From Simplicispira psychrophila DSM 11588 (lineage in GTDB: Bacteria; Pseudomonadota; Gammaproteobacteria; Burkholderiales; Burkholderiaceae_C): a stretch of DNA of 64,000 bases. Numbering within the stretch: the stretch's first letter is position 1; each line of letters begins with the position of its first letter. Both the position numbers and the translations under genes were made by a program. This document shows, one piece after another, positions 11,212 through 18,495 of this stretch. The notes under the pieces were generated by a model, which was not told the DNA's origin, made no database searches, and worked only from the letters and a program-made list of their open reading frames with translations. The stretch spans positions 62,001-126,000 of the forward strand of contig NZ_JHYS01000003.1 in assembly GCF_000688255.1 (NCBI RefSeq). Direction: 5' to 3'.

Positions 11212-11592
11212 TTAGTGGCCGCTGGCGAGCACGGTGATACTGCCGGTCATGCCCGCTTGGTAGTGGCCGGGGATCAGGCAGGCAAAGTCAAACTGGCCGG
11301 CTCGCTTGAAGTTCCACACCATATCGCCCTGGCAGCCGGGTAACACATGCGCCATGTGCAGTGCATCGTCGTGTGCCATGCCGGGGTGTATTGCTGCATT
11401 TTTTGGGCGTGTGCCTGGAGCGTGGCTGGTGTGCCCAGCACGATCTCGTGCATGGCTTGTCCTTGGTTGACGACGTGCAGGCGCACGGTTTCGTCCATCT
11501 GAACTTGGATGGTGTGGCCTATTTTGGTGGCCAAAAGCGGTGCTAACGCTTGCCAGTAAAGCGCAAGCAGCTATTAATTTAATATTTTTCAT
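11212..11592 (-). pseudogene. Cupredoxin-family copper protein, disrupted by frameshifts and an internal deletion
   Basis: The pieces of a plastocyanin/azurin-like protein can be recognised in two different frames. The signal peptide MKNIKLIAACALLASVSTAFG starts at 11592. The middle (IQVQMDETVRLHVVNQG, MHEIVLGTPATLQAHAQKMQQ) is in another frame. The end (HPGMAHDD, GDMVWNF, FDFACLIPGHYQAGM) returns to the first frame. The switches fall near 11530-11540 and 11389-11391. In addition, the family usually has roughly 15 residues between VQMD and ETVRLHV that are absent here, so this looks like real decay and not one sequencing error. The copper ligands of the C-terminal loop (Cys, His, Met) remain in the last piece. 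The signal-peptide codons coincide with repeat copy R2. Confidence 0.8.
11531..11585 (-). repeat. Palindromic repeat copy R2, inside the cupredoxin pseudogene
   Basis: On the minus strand it reads AATAGCTGCTTGCGCTT, TACTGGC, AAGCGTTAGCACC, then GCTTTTGG. This is a full-length match to the family in the same sense as the gene. It encodes the hydrophobic core of the signal peptide. Confidence 0.75.
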
Positions 11593-11685
11593 GGCAAAAA
11601 ATTCAGAAGGCGTGCGCACGGTGCGCACTGAGTGTGCGTCTGGCTCTGGCCAAACGCGACGGCCTCGCAGGAGGCAAACCAGTGC

Positions 11686-12114
11686 TCAGGCGATGGGCGG
11701 TTTGATGGCCAGTGCTGCCGGTGCGCTGGCAAACCGCGTGGCTGTGCGGGCTGTTTTTTCGCTGGTGGGGTGCGCGCTGTAGGCATACAGTGCGGGCGGT
11801 GCCAGCATCGCCGCATGGCACCCCGCGCAGGTGGTGCAATCCGGTTGACCTGTGTGGTCGGCATGGCCCGCGCATCCGGGGCTGCCAGTGTCTGGGCCGG
11901 CATTGTCGGCGTTATCGGGCAGAGGAGGCCGTGCGCCGTGATCGTGCGCTGCGCTGCCCGTGGCGCCCACCAAGAGCGGCGCTGGCGCTGGCTGCGCCGT
12001 GTGCTGCATTGCCGGAGTCGGCAGACTGGGCAGCGGCCCCGACGCCATGGCGCTGCCCATCAGGCTGCGCAAAAGCAGCAGGACGATAAACAGCACAGAA
12101 ACAAGGCGATGCAT
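11686..12114 (-). CDS. Small exported Cys/His-rich protein (CopL-like?)
   Basis: A 142-residue protein beginning MHRLVSVLFIVLLLLRSLMG, a clear signal peptide or membrane anchor. The rest is rich in His, Pro, Ala and Gly. A cysteine cluster (CAGHADHTG, then CTTCAGCH at about residues 100-107) looks able to bind a metal ion. The N-terminus and the Cys/His-rich body recall CopL-type proteins of proteobacterial copper operons, but I do not recognise a firm family. It lies between the YitT gene and the cupredoxin pseudogene, all on the minus strand, which supports a metal-related role. The start at 12114 follows the YitT stop by 50 nt. The frame continues upstream only across the YitT gene, so a longer form is unlikely. 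Confidence 0.6.
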   Translation of the reverse strand: MHRLVSVLFIVLLLLRSLMGSAMASGPLPSLPTPAMQHTAQPAPAPLLVGATGSAAHDHGARPPLPDNADNAGPDTGSPGCAGHADHTGQPDCTTCAGCHAAMLAPPALYAYSAHPTSEKTARTATRFASAPAALAIKPPIA

Positions 12115-12164
12115 AGGAGGTTGAGGTGCGCGCTGTGCTGAAAAGGTTCCGCAGGACAAGCCGC

Positions 12165-12821
12165 TCAGGTGGACATATACCGTCCGGGCCGGTGGTTCAT
12201 GGTCAGCACCAGGTTCAGCGCCACGGCGCCGACGATGGACCACAGCACGCGCAGCGGCTCCACGGTCCAGAGCGCCAGCAGCACGATGGCGCAGTCCACG
12301 GCCATTTGCACCTTGCCGGCGCGCCAGCCGTAACGCTCTTGCAGGTATAGCGCCAAAATGCCCACGCCGCCCAGGCTGCAGCGGTGGCGAAACAGCACCA
12401 GAAAGCCGGTGCCAGTGATAAAGCCACCGGCAATGGCGGCGTACAGCGGCTGGATTTGCGCAAACTGCAAAAACTGCGACTGCAGCTCGGTCAGCAGCGA
12501 CAACAGCAGCACGGCCATGAAAGTTTTGAGGGTGAAGGCCCGCCCCAGCTTGCGCAGCGCCAGCCAGTAAAACGGCAGATTGAGGACAAAAAATAGCTTG
12601 CCAAAACCGATGCCGGTGCCGTAGTGCAGCAAGAAAGCCAGCCCCGCCGTGCCGCCGGTCAGCAAACCCGCGCTGGTGAAAAACGCCACGCCGACCGAGA
12701 TTAGCAGCACGCCGGTGCATACCGCGATGGCATCTTCCGTCAGGGTGTGGGGCAGGGCGGTGGCGCCAGAAGGTGCAGGAGGGGCGGCAGGGGCAGCGAG
12801 CGCGGCAGACGGGCTGGTCAT
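12165..12821 (-). CDS. YitT family membrane protein
   Basis: A 218-residue inner-membrane protein with an Ala/Pro-rich cytoplasmic N-terminus (about 25 residues) and five or six hydrophobic helices. The motif GLLTGGTAGLAFLLHY after the first helix and the later CSLGGVGILALYLQ are characteristic of the YitT/DUF161 family. The function of YitT proteins is not settled; small-molecule or ion transport has been suggested. The ATG at 12821 has a GGAG element about 10 nt upstream on the minus strand. It is the first gene of the minus-strand run that continues into the Cys/His-rich protein and the DUF411 protein. Confidence 0.85.
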   Translation of the reverse strand: MTSPSAALAAPAAPPAPSGATALPHTLTEDAIAVCTGVLLISVGVAFFTSAGLLTGGTAGLAFLLHYGTGIGFGKLFFVLNLPFYWLALRKLGRAFTLKTFMAVLLLSLLTELQSQFLQFAQIQPLYAAIAGGFITGTGFLVLFRHRCSLGGVGILALYLQERYGWRAGKVQMAVDCAIVLLALWTVEPLRVLWSIVGAVALNLVLTMNHRPGRYMST

Positions 12822-12896
12822 AGAAAAATGACTCCGGGGTAAGGAGGTAGGGTGGTTGGGGGCGCAGCCACGGGGATGAGTGGATGCTCCTCAATG

Positions 12897-12950
12897 AATA
12901 GCTGATAGCGCTTTATATATAAGCGTTTGAGGCTGTTTTGGCTTGAAATT
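12897..12950 (+). repeat. Palindromic repeat copy R3
   Basis: Full-length copy: AATAGCTGATAGCGCTT, TATAT, AAGCGTTTGAGGCTG, then TTTTGGCTTGAAATT. It lies between the cadA stop and the YitT gene start, with no gene in the surrounding 190 bp. Confidence 0.85.
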
Positions 12951-13015
12951 GATCAGGAAAAACACCGCGCGCCAGTGTAATCGGCGCCAGAGGCTGCAAG
13001 GCCGATGGGGGCATG

Positions 13016-15163
13016 TCAGCGTGGTGGCTGTTGTGGCTGTGGTAACCGCAGCATCCGCAGTCCGTTGGCCACTACCAGCAAGCTGGCGCCCATGTCGGCA
13101 AACACCGCCATCCACATGGTGGCCTGTCCGGCCAGTGCCAAGCCAAAGAACACCAGTTTGATACCCAATGCCAGCGTGATGTTTTGCAGCAGTATGGCGT
13201 GCGTGCGCCGTGACAGGCGCACTGTTTCGGCGATGCGGCGCAGGTCGTCGTTCATGATCACCACGTCGGCGGTTTCCAGTGCCACATCGGTGCCGGTGCC
13301 GCCCATGGCAAAGCCGATGTCGGCCTGGGCCAGTGCCGGGGCGTCGTTGATGCCGTCGCCGACCATGGCCGCCATACCGTATTTCTTTTGCAGTGCGGCG
13401 ATGGCGACCAGCTTGTCGGTGGGCAGCAAACTGGCCTGCACTTCGTCGATACCGGCCGCACGCGCTGCGGCCTGGGCGGGCGCAGCGTGGTCGCCGCTGA
13501 GCAGGGCGGTGGCGATGCCCAGCGCATGCAGTTCAGCCACGGCCTGGGTCGCCTCGGGGCGCACGGTGTCGGCTACGGCAAAGGCGGCGCGCACGGCGTG
13601 CTCGTCGGCCAGCAGCGTCACGCTGTGGCCTTGGGCTTCGTAGGCGGCGGCGCAGTCTTCGGCGGCGGGCGTCCACAGGCCGCGCTCCTGCATCAAGCGG
13701 CGGTTGCCCAGTTGCCAGGTGGCGCCGGCAATGCGCGCCTGCACGCCGCGCCCGGGCAGGACGCTGAAGTCGTGTACCTCCAGCACCGGGCCGGGTGCTC
13801 TCAGCGTGGCAGGCGCCAGCCCGGCGGCCACGGCGCCTGAGACGGGGTGGTCAGATCGACCGGCCAGCGCGGCGGCGACGGCGTACACCTGCGTATCGGT
13901 TGCGGCGGCATGGCCCGCATCGGCGCCAGCGCCCCTGCCCGTGGGCTCGATCAGCCGCTGCCCGACCAACACCGGGCGCCCGCAGGTCACGGTGCCGGTC
14001 TTGTCCAGCGCCACGACACGGATCTCGCGTGCCTGCTCCAACCACTGGCCGCCCTTGATGACGATGCCGCGCCGCGCTGCTGCCGCCAGCGCGCTGACCA
14101 CCGTCACCGGTGTGGACAGCACCAGAGCGCACGGGCAGGCAATCACCAGCAGCACCAGCGCGCGGTACAGGGCGTCCATCCAGGTCCACGGCAGCAGCAG
14201 CGGGGCGCCCAGGGCGACCAGCAGCGCTAGCACAAACACCGCCGGCGTGTAGATGGCGGCAAAGCGGTTCACCAGACGCTGCGTCGGCGCGCGCACCGCT
14301 TGGGCTTGTTCGACGGCGTGGATGATGCGGTCCAGCGTGGTCTGGCCGGCAGCCGCAGTGACGCGCAATTGCAGCTCCGATTGGGCGTTGAGCGTGCCGG
14401 CGTACAGCACGTCGCCCGGCGCCTTGTCCACGGCGCGGCTCTCGCCGCTGACACTAGACTCGTCCACGGCACTGTGGCCGGCGGTGACCACGCCGTCCAG
14501 CGGCACGCGGCCACCGGGGCGGACACGCAGTGTGCTGCCTAGCGCGATCTGCGCTACCGGTGCGCTGCGCCACTGACCCTGCGGGGTTTGTTCATCGGCC
14601 TGGTCGGGGGTCAGCGCCAGCAGGGCGCCAATGGCGTTGCGCGCACGGCCTACGGCGCCTTCTTCGATGCGTTCGGCCAGCGCATACAGCGCCATCACCA
14701 TTGCGGCTTCAGGCCATTGGCCGATGGCAAAGGCGCCGGTGACGGCGACCGCCATCAGCGCGTTCACACCCAATTGCCCGCGCAGTAGCGCGCGCACGCC
14801 ACTGCGGTAAATGCCCAGGCCGGCCAGCACGATCGCTACCGCCGCCAGCGCCATGCCCGCGCCATGCCACAGCGGCATATCGGGTCCGAGCAGGTGTAAT
14901 AGTTCAGCGCCGGTGGCCGCCAGCAGGGCGGTGGCAATACGGGCCGGACTGGGCAGGTGGCTGTGGTCGTGGCCGGCGTGGTCATCGTGGCTATCGTGAT
15001 CGTCGTGGCTATCGTGGTCTTTGGCTGCCGCTGCACTGGCGGGGTCCGGGCTGTCGGGCGCAGCGCAGCTGCTGTCTGCGCCGCAGCATGAAATGTTCAG
15101 GCGCGGGCCGCTGTGTGCCGGTGCGCGGGCGCTGTGCTCAGGGTGGGCGAGGGGATTTGACAT
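13016..15163 (-). CDS. cadA: Heavy-metal-translocating P1B-type ATPase (Cd/Zn/Pb exporter)
   Basis: A 715-residue inner-membrane ATPase that exports soft divalent cations. The motifs are complete: CPC in the transport helix (IACPCALVLSTP, about residue 343), phosphorylation site DKTGT (about 387), the SDHP motif of heavy-metal pumps, and GDGINDAP (about 601). CPC with these features fits the Cd/Zn/Pb or Cu branches; the adjacent CadR/PbrR-type regulator favours Cd/Zn/Pb. The N-terminus is unusual: no GMxCxxC metal-binding domain, only SCCGADSSC followed by an Asp/His-rich stretch (residues about 45-70). I chose the ATG at 15163 because the longer frame would run across the operator and into the regulator. 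It is divergent from cadR. Confidence 0.92.
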   Translation of the reverse strand: MSNPLAHPEHSARAPAHSGPRLNISCCGADSSCAAPDSPDPASAAAAKDHDSHDDHDSHDDHAGHDHSHLPSPARIATALLAATGAELLHLLGPDMPLWHGAGMALAAVAIVLAGLGIYRSGVRALLRGQLGVNALMAVAVTGAFAIGQWPEAAMVMALYALAERIEEGAVGRARNAIGALLALTPDQADEQTPQGQWRSAPVAQIALGSTLRVRPGGRVPLDGVVTAGHSAVDESSVSGESRAVDKAPGDVLYAGTLNAQSELQLRVTAAAGQTTLDRIIHAVEQAQAVRAPTQRLVNRFAAIYTPAVFVLALLVALGAPLLLPWTWMDALYRALVLLVIACPCALVLSTPVTVVSALAAAARRGIVIKGGQWLEQAREIRVVALDKTGTVTCGRPVLVGQRLIEPTGRGAGADAGHAAATDTQVYAVAAALAGRSDHPVSGAVAAGLAPATLRAPGPVLEVHDFSVLPGRGVQARIAGATWQLGNRRLMQERGLWTPAAEDCAAAYEAQGHSVTLLADEHAVRAAFAVADTVRPEATQAVAELHALGIATALLSGDHAAPAQAAARAAGIDEVQASLLPTDKLVAIAALQKKYGMAAMVGDGINDAPALAQADIGFAMGGTGTDVALETADVVIMNDDLRRIAETVRLSRRTHAILLQNITLALGIKLVFFGLALAGQATMWMAVFADMGASLLVVANGLRMLRLPQPQQPPR

Positions 15164-15205
15164 ACATATTCCGGTAAAAAAGCAGACATTGATCCGCCAT
15201 GCCAT

Positions 15206-15240
15206 GATTGGAATCCTTAAAGTCACTTGAAGGTCAAGCC
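15206..15240 (-). promoter_or_regulatory. MerR-type operator/promoter of cadA
   Basis: On the minus strand the sequence CTTGACCTTCAAGTGACTTT then AAGGATTCC holds a -35 box TTGACC and the dyad CCTTcAAGT/ACTTtAAGG. The spacer to a weak -10 (TCCAAT) is about 19 bp. A long spacer with this dyad is the hallmark of MerR-family activated promoters of the ZntR/PbrR/CadR group. On the plus strand the same bases hold the GAAGG ribosome-binding site of cadR. Confidence 0.8.
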
Positions 15241-15702
15241 ATGGCCCATGAAATCCCTGCATGGCGCATTGGTGATGCTGCGCGGCGCTCGGGTGTGAAC
15301 GCCGCCAACATCCGCTATTACGAGAAAGAAATGCTGCTCAAGCCTTGTAGTAGAAGCGCTAATAGCTATCGTTTATATAGCGATGAGGATATCCACCGGC
15401 TGCGCTTCATTCGCCTGTGCCGGGCCATGGACATGTCGCTGGACGAGGTGCGCACCCTGCTGGCGCTAAACAGCGACTTGCCGGCGGATGTACACACTGC
15501 CTGCCACACGCTGGACCAGCACCTGGAGCATGTGCGCGCGCGCTTGCAAGAATTGCAGGCCCTGGAGCAGGATTTGCGTGCGCTGCGCAGCCGCTGCGAT
15601 GGCACGGATGACCATTGCCACGTCATTGACGCTTTGCACGCGCAGGCAGATGCGCAGACGGACGCGCTAGAGCGCACGGGCGGAGCCAAACGCCACGTAT
15701 GA
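15241..15702 (+). CDS. cadR: MerR-family Cd(II)/Pb(II)-responsive transcriptional regulator
   Basis: A 153-residue MerR-type activator. The N-terminal winged helix is clear (WRIGDAARRSGVNAANIRYYE), followed by the second DNA-contact region (SYRLYSDEDIHRLRFI) and a long dimerisation helix. Cys88, Cys119 and Cys126 fit the three-cysteine metal site of CadR/PbrR proteins. The C-terminus has extra His residues (DDHCHVIDALHAQAD). The start at 15241 is preceded by GAAGG inside the shared operator. The codons for residues 31-45 overlap repeat copy R4 and are unusually AT-rich; they introduce Cys36 and the run CSRSANS. The gene should sense Cd, Pb or Zn and switch on cadA. CadR and PbrR cannot be told apart from sequence alone. 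Confidence 0.88.
   Translation: MAHEIPAWRIGDAARRSGVNAANIRYYEKEMLLKPCSRSANSYRLYSDEDIHRLRFIRLCRAMDMSLDEVRTLLALNSDLPADVHTACHTLDQHLEHVRARLQELQALEQDLRALRSRCDGTDDHCHVIDALHAQADAQTDALERTGGAKRHV
15333..15375 (-). repeat. Palindromic repeat copy R4, inside cadR
   Basis: On the minus strand it reads ATAGCTATTAGCGCTT, CTACTAC, AAGGCTTGAGCAGC, close to copy R8. It lies antisense to cadR and is read through in frame. Because the surrounding protein motif (RSANSYRLY) is itself family-like, part of the similarity could be chance, so confidence is moderate. Confidence 0.55.
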
Positions 15703-15711
15703 CTTACTATT

Positions 15712-15767
15712 AAAATAGTAGCTATAAGCGCAATGCAGTAAAGCGTTTATGGCTGTTTTGACCATAA
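15712..15767 (+). repeat. Palindromic repeat copy R5
   Basis: Full-length copy: AAAATAGTAGCTATAAGCGC, AATGCAGT, AAAGCGTTTATGGCTG, TTTTGACC. It fills nearly all of the gap between cadR and the MlaE-type permease gene and ends about 20 nt before that start codon. Confidence 0.85.
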
Positions 15768-15785
15768 TTTTAGTATGATGCGTCC

Positions 15786-16586
15786 ATGATTTCGCACCTG
15801 TCCGAATCTTCAGTGCCCGAGCGCGTGTGGCACACGGCACAGCGTTGGGCGCTGGCCTGGGGCCGCATCATTTACCTGGGTGCGGTGGTGCTGGTGCTGG
15901 TGTTGTCGCCATCCAGTTACAGCCGCATGGCGCGGCGCAGTCTGACGCGCCACATCTACCACGACACGGCGCCCAATCTGCTGGGCTTTACGGTGCTGGC
16001 AGCGCTGCTGTGTCTGGTCATCACGCACATCGTCGTCGTCACGGCGCTGAGCTACGGCCTGTCGCGCTATGCGCTGGAGATGGTGATCCGTGTGTTGGTG
16101 CTCGAACTGATTCCCCTCACCGCCACACTGTTTGTGGCTATGCGCTGCACCATTCCCCATGGCGCGCAGCTGGCGCAATTGCGCCAGTCCGGGCACCTGG
16201 CCGCACTGCGCCGCCAGGGGGGCGATCCGGTACGCATGGAGTTGCTGCCGCGCGTGGTAGCCGGCGTGTTTGCCAGCATTACGCTGGCGGCGTTGTCGTG
16301 CGTGGTGGCGCTGGTGATGGCGTATCTGAGCGTGTATGGCTTCAATCTGGCCGGCTTGCCGTCGTACACGCGCATGTTCGGCCATGTGTTTGCCCCGGCG
16401 GTGACACTGGTGTTTGCACTCAAAACCCTGTTTTCCAGCTTGGCCGTGGCCCTGATTCCGACCACGGCGGGCTTGTACGACACCGGCGAGCGTATGCAGC
16501 CCGACTCCGAACTCGGTGGCTTGGCGCGCATGTTTGCCGTGCTGCTGTTGATCGAAGTGGTTTCCCTTGTCGGCAATTACTATTGA
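15786..16586 (+). CDS. MlaE-family ABC transporter permease
   Basis: A 266-residue inner-membrane protein of the MlaE/YrbE family, the permease partner of MCE proteins in lipid transport between the inner and outer membranes. It begins with an amphipathic segment (residues 1-20) and a first helix at GRIIYLGAVVLVLVL. Further helices lie at LLGFTVLAALLCLVITHIVV, LELIPLTATLFVAM, the ITLAALSCVVALVMAYL region, FALKTLFSSLAVALIP and the C-terminus (LLLIEVVSLVGNYY). The length matches E. coli MlaE (260 residues). The next gene is the MCE protein; no ATP-binding subunit gene is adjacent, although it usually is. Confidence 0.88.
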   Translation: MISHLSESSVPERVWHTAQRWALAWGRIIYLGAVVLVLVLSPSSYSRMARRSLTRHIYHDTAPNLLGFTVLAALLCLVITHIVVVTALSYGLSRYALEMVIRVLVLELIPLTATLFVAMRCTIPHGAQLAQLRQSGHLAALRRQGGDPVRMELLPRVVAGVFASITLAALSCVVALVMAYLSVYGFNLAGLPSYTRMFGHVFAPAVTLVFALKTLFSSLAVALIPTTAGLYDTGERMQPDSELGGLARMFAVLLLIEVVSLVGNYY

Positions 16587-16590
16587 TGCC

Positions 16591-17589
16591 ATGACCGATC
16601 CTGCTTCCCTGGCCTCTGCCTCGCCTGACCCGTCGGCACCGCCGCTGGAAACGCTGCGCCCGGTGGCCCATCTGCACCTCAAAGCCACAGCGCTGTTGCT
16701 GTTCACGCTGACGCTGATTCTCGGCTCGGCCCTGTACCTGCTCTATGCGCGCGGTGCCTTTGAGCCGACGCAAACGCTGGTGCTGACCGCCGACGACTCG
16801 GAGGGCGTGGTGGTCGGCATGGACATGACCTTTTCCGGCTTTCCGATTGGCCGTGTGCGCCGCATCGAGCTGACCGATGACGGTAACGCCCGCATCATCG
16901 TGGACGTGCCGCGCAAAGACGCACACTGGCTGCGCCAGTCCAGCATCTTCACGTTGGTGCGCGGCATCGTCGGCGGTACCAACATCCGCGCTTACAGCGG
17001 CATGCTGGCGGATCCGCAGTTGCCCGCAGGGGCGGTGCGCCCGGTGCTGCGCGGCGATGCCACGGCGGACATCCCGGTACTGATGGCCTCGGCGCGCGAG
17101 CTGCTCACCCACCTGAACGCCCTTACCGGGGAGGACTCGGCGCTGGGCACGAGCATGGCCAATGTGCAGGTGCTGACTGAGCGCCTGAAAACCCCCGGCG
17201 GCGTGCTGCAAGTACTGATGGGCAGTGACGTCGATGCCAAAAAACTGGTCGCCACGCTGGACCGCGCCAACGCCTTGCTGGCGCGCCTTGACGGGATGGC
17301 CGCCAAGGCCGATACGCAGGTGTTTGGCCCCGGCGGCGTGATGCCCGAGGTGCGCGCCACGGTGGTGCAACTCAATGGTCTACTGGCTGATACGCGCGGC
17401 AGCCTGAAAAAAGTCGATGCCGTACTGGCCGAAGCACAAGCCGTGGGTGCCAACGTGCGCGAGGGTACCGCCGATCTGGGCGGCCTGCGCGCCGAGGTCG
17501 AAAGCAACCTGGTCAAGATCGAAAGCCTGATCAACGACCTCAACCGCAAGTGGCCATTTGCCCGCGACCGTGCGGTGATGCTGCCATGA
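16591..17589 (+). CDS. MlaD/MCE-family lipid transport protein
   Basis: A 332-residue MCE protein with one membrane anchor (about residues 27-52, HLHLKATALLLFTLTLILGS) and a periplasmic MCE domain. The domain core is recognisable at SEGVVVGMDMTFSGFPIGRVRRIELTD, split here as the G-[IV]-V-x-G-M start and the GxxIGxV turn. The C-terminal 150 residues form a long helical part with Leu/Ala repeats, as expected for the hydrophobic tunnel helix of MCE hexamers. I prefer the ATG at 16591, four nt after the permease stop, to an in-frame TTG at 16567. The stop overlaps the next gene start in ATGA, so translation is probably coupled. Confidence 0.88.
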   Translation: MTDPASLASASPDPSAPPLETLRPVAHLHLKATALLLFTLTLILGSALYLLYARGAFEPTQTLVLTADDSEGVVVGMDMTFSGFPIGRVRRIELTDDGNARIIVDVPRKDAHWLRQSSIFTLVRGIVGGTNIRAYSGMLADPQLPAGAVRPVLRGDATADIPVLMASARELLTHLNALTGEDSALGTSMANVQVLTERLKTPGGVLQVLMGSDVDAKKLVATLDRANALLARLDGMAAKADTQVFGPGGVMPEVRATVVQLNGLLADTRGSLKKVDAVLAEAQAVGANVREGTADLGGLRAEVESNLVKIESLINDLNRKWPFARDRAVMLP

Positions 17590-18269
17590 AGCTGCTTGAA
17601 AAGGTGCGTATGAAGCTGCTGGGCGCCGCGTTGGGCGGGGGGCTGGGGCTGCTCGGCTGCTCCAGCCAGCCGCCGGTGCCGGACTGGCAGATGACGGCCC
17701 ACGACTCGGCACAGCGTGCGGTGGTGGCCTTGTTGCAGGGCAACCCCCGCTTAGAAAAACTCGAATTTGACCGCGCGCGCGCCGCCACGGCGCGCACCGG
17801 CGATCCGGCACTGCTGGCACGTATTGAGCTGCTGCGCTGCGCCGCGCAGGTGGCCAGTTTGGATATTGAACCGTGTGCGGCTTTTGAAGCCCTGCGGTTA
17901 GATGCTGCTGCTGCAGAAAAAGCCTATGCCGATTACCTGCTGGGCCGCGTGGAGGCCACCCAACTGGTATGGCTGCCGGCTGCCCAACAACGCGTGGCCA
18001 CATCCGCCAACCCCGCCGCCGCGCTGCAAGCGGTTTCCGATCCGCTCTCGCGTCTGGTGGCTGCCGCCGTGCTGCTGCAAACGGGGCGTGCCGACCCGGC
18101 TGTCATGGCGCTGGCCACCGACACTGCCTCTGTCCAAGGCTGGAGCCGGCCTTTGCTGGCCTGGTTATTGGTGCAGATGCGGCGTGCTGAAGCAGCGGGC
18201 GAGCCGTCTGAAGCTGCCCGTCTGCAGCGGCGCATCGCTATTGTTGAGTCGGCTGGGACCGCACCTTGA
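17586..18269 (+). CDS. Lipoprotein of unknown function in the MCE cluster
   Basis: A 227-residue protein whose first 26 residues form a lipoprotein signal with lipobox GLLGC (LGLLGCSSQPP). The mature part is almost entirely helical and Ala/Leu-rich, with repeated short helix patterns that may be TPR-like; no catalytic motif stands out. It does not obviously match the PqiC/DUF330 auxiliary lipoproteins that often close such clusters. The ATG overlaps the MCE stop codon by four bases, so the two are probably co-translated. A role as an envelope partner of the MCE transporter is inferred from position only. Confidence 0.72.
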   Translation: MKLLEKVRMKLLGAALGGGLGLLGCSSQPPVPDWQMTAHDSAQRAVVALLQGNPRLEKLEFDRARAATARTGDPALLARIELLRCAAQVASLDIEPCAAFEALRLDAAAAEKAYADYLLGRVEATQLVWLPAAQQRVATSANPAAALQAVSDPLSRLVAAAVLLQTGRADPAVMALATDTASVQGWSRPLLAWLLVQMRRAEAAGEPSEAARLQRRIAIVESAGTAP

Positions 18270-18300
18270 AGGCGCCCGCACCAGCCAGTAGCCACTGCAG

Positions 18301-18495
18301 TCAGTTAAAAATGCCGCCGGCAAACCAAGGTTCAAAATCGCTGAGAACGCGTGTCAGCGCATCGGCAGAATTTGCTGTGGTGTCGGGCAACATGAGCAGC
18401 ACGGTGGCCATGACTGCCAAGGCTACCGTCGCCGCAAAAGCAGCCAGCGCGCGCGCAGGGTGTGTTTTTCTCGGAGGAAGGGTACGGCGTTTCAT
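18301..18495 (-). CDS. Small single-pass membrane protein, unknown
   Basis: A 64-residue frame on the minus strand with a strong ribosome-binding site: AGGAG seven nt before the ATG at 18495. The N-terminus is basic (MKRRTLPPRKTHPAR) and is followed by one hydrophobic helix (ALAAFAATVALAVMATVLLM), then a short polar tail ending in DFEPWFAGGIFN. It lies alone between the MCE lipoprotein gene (convergent, 31 nt away) and the DUF2868 gene (divergent). I do not recognise a family. The good ribosome-binding site and sensible topology make it a likely real gene. Confidence 0.6.
   Translation of the reverse strand: MKRRTLPPRKTHPARALAAFAATVALAVMATVLLMLPDTTANSADALTRVLSDFEPWFAGGIFN

Noticed and set aside
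12114-12894. One long protein spanning YitT and the Cys/His-rich gene (402 codons)
   Set aside because: The upstream part is a different frame of the YitT gene; only the last 142 codons, with a signal peptide, look like protein.
14226-14240. AGCGCTAGC in cadA as another in-gene repeat copy
   Set aside because: A short match in GC-rich context without the second arm or the AT-rich tail.
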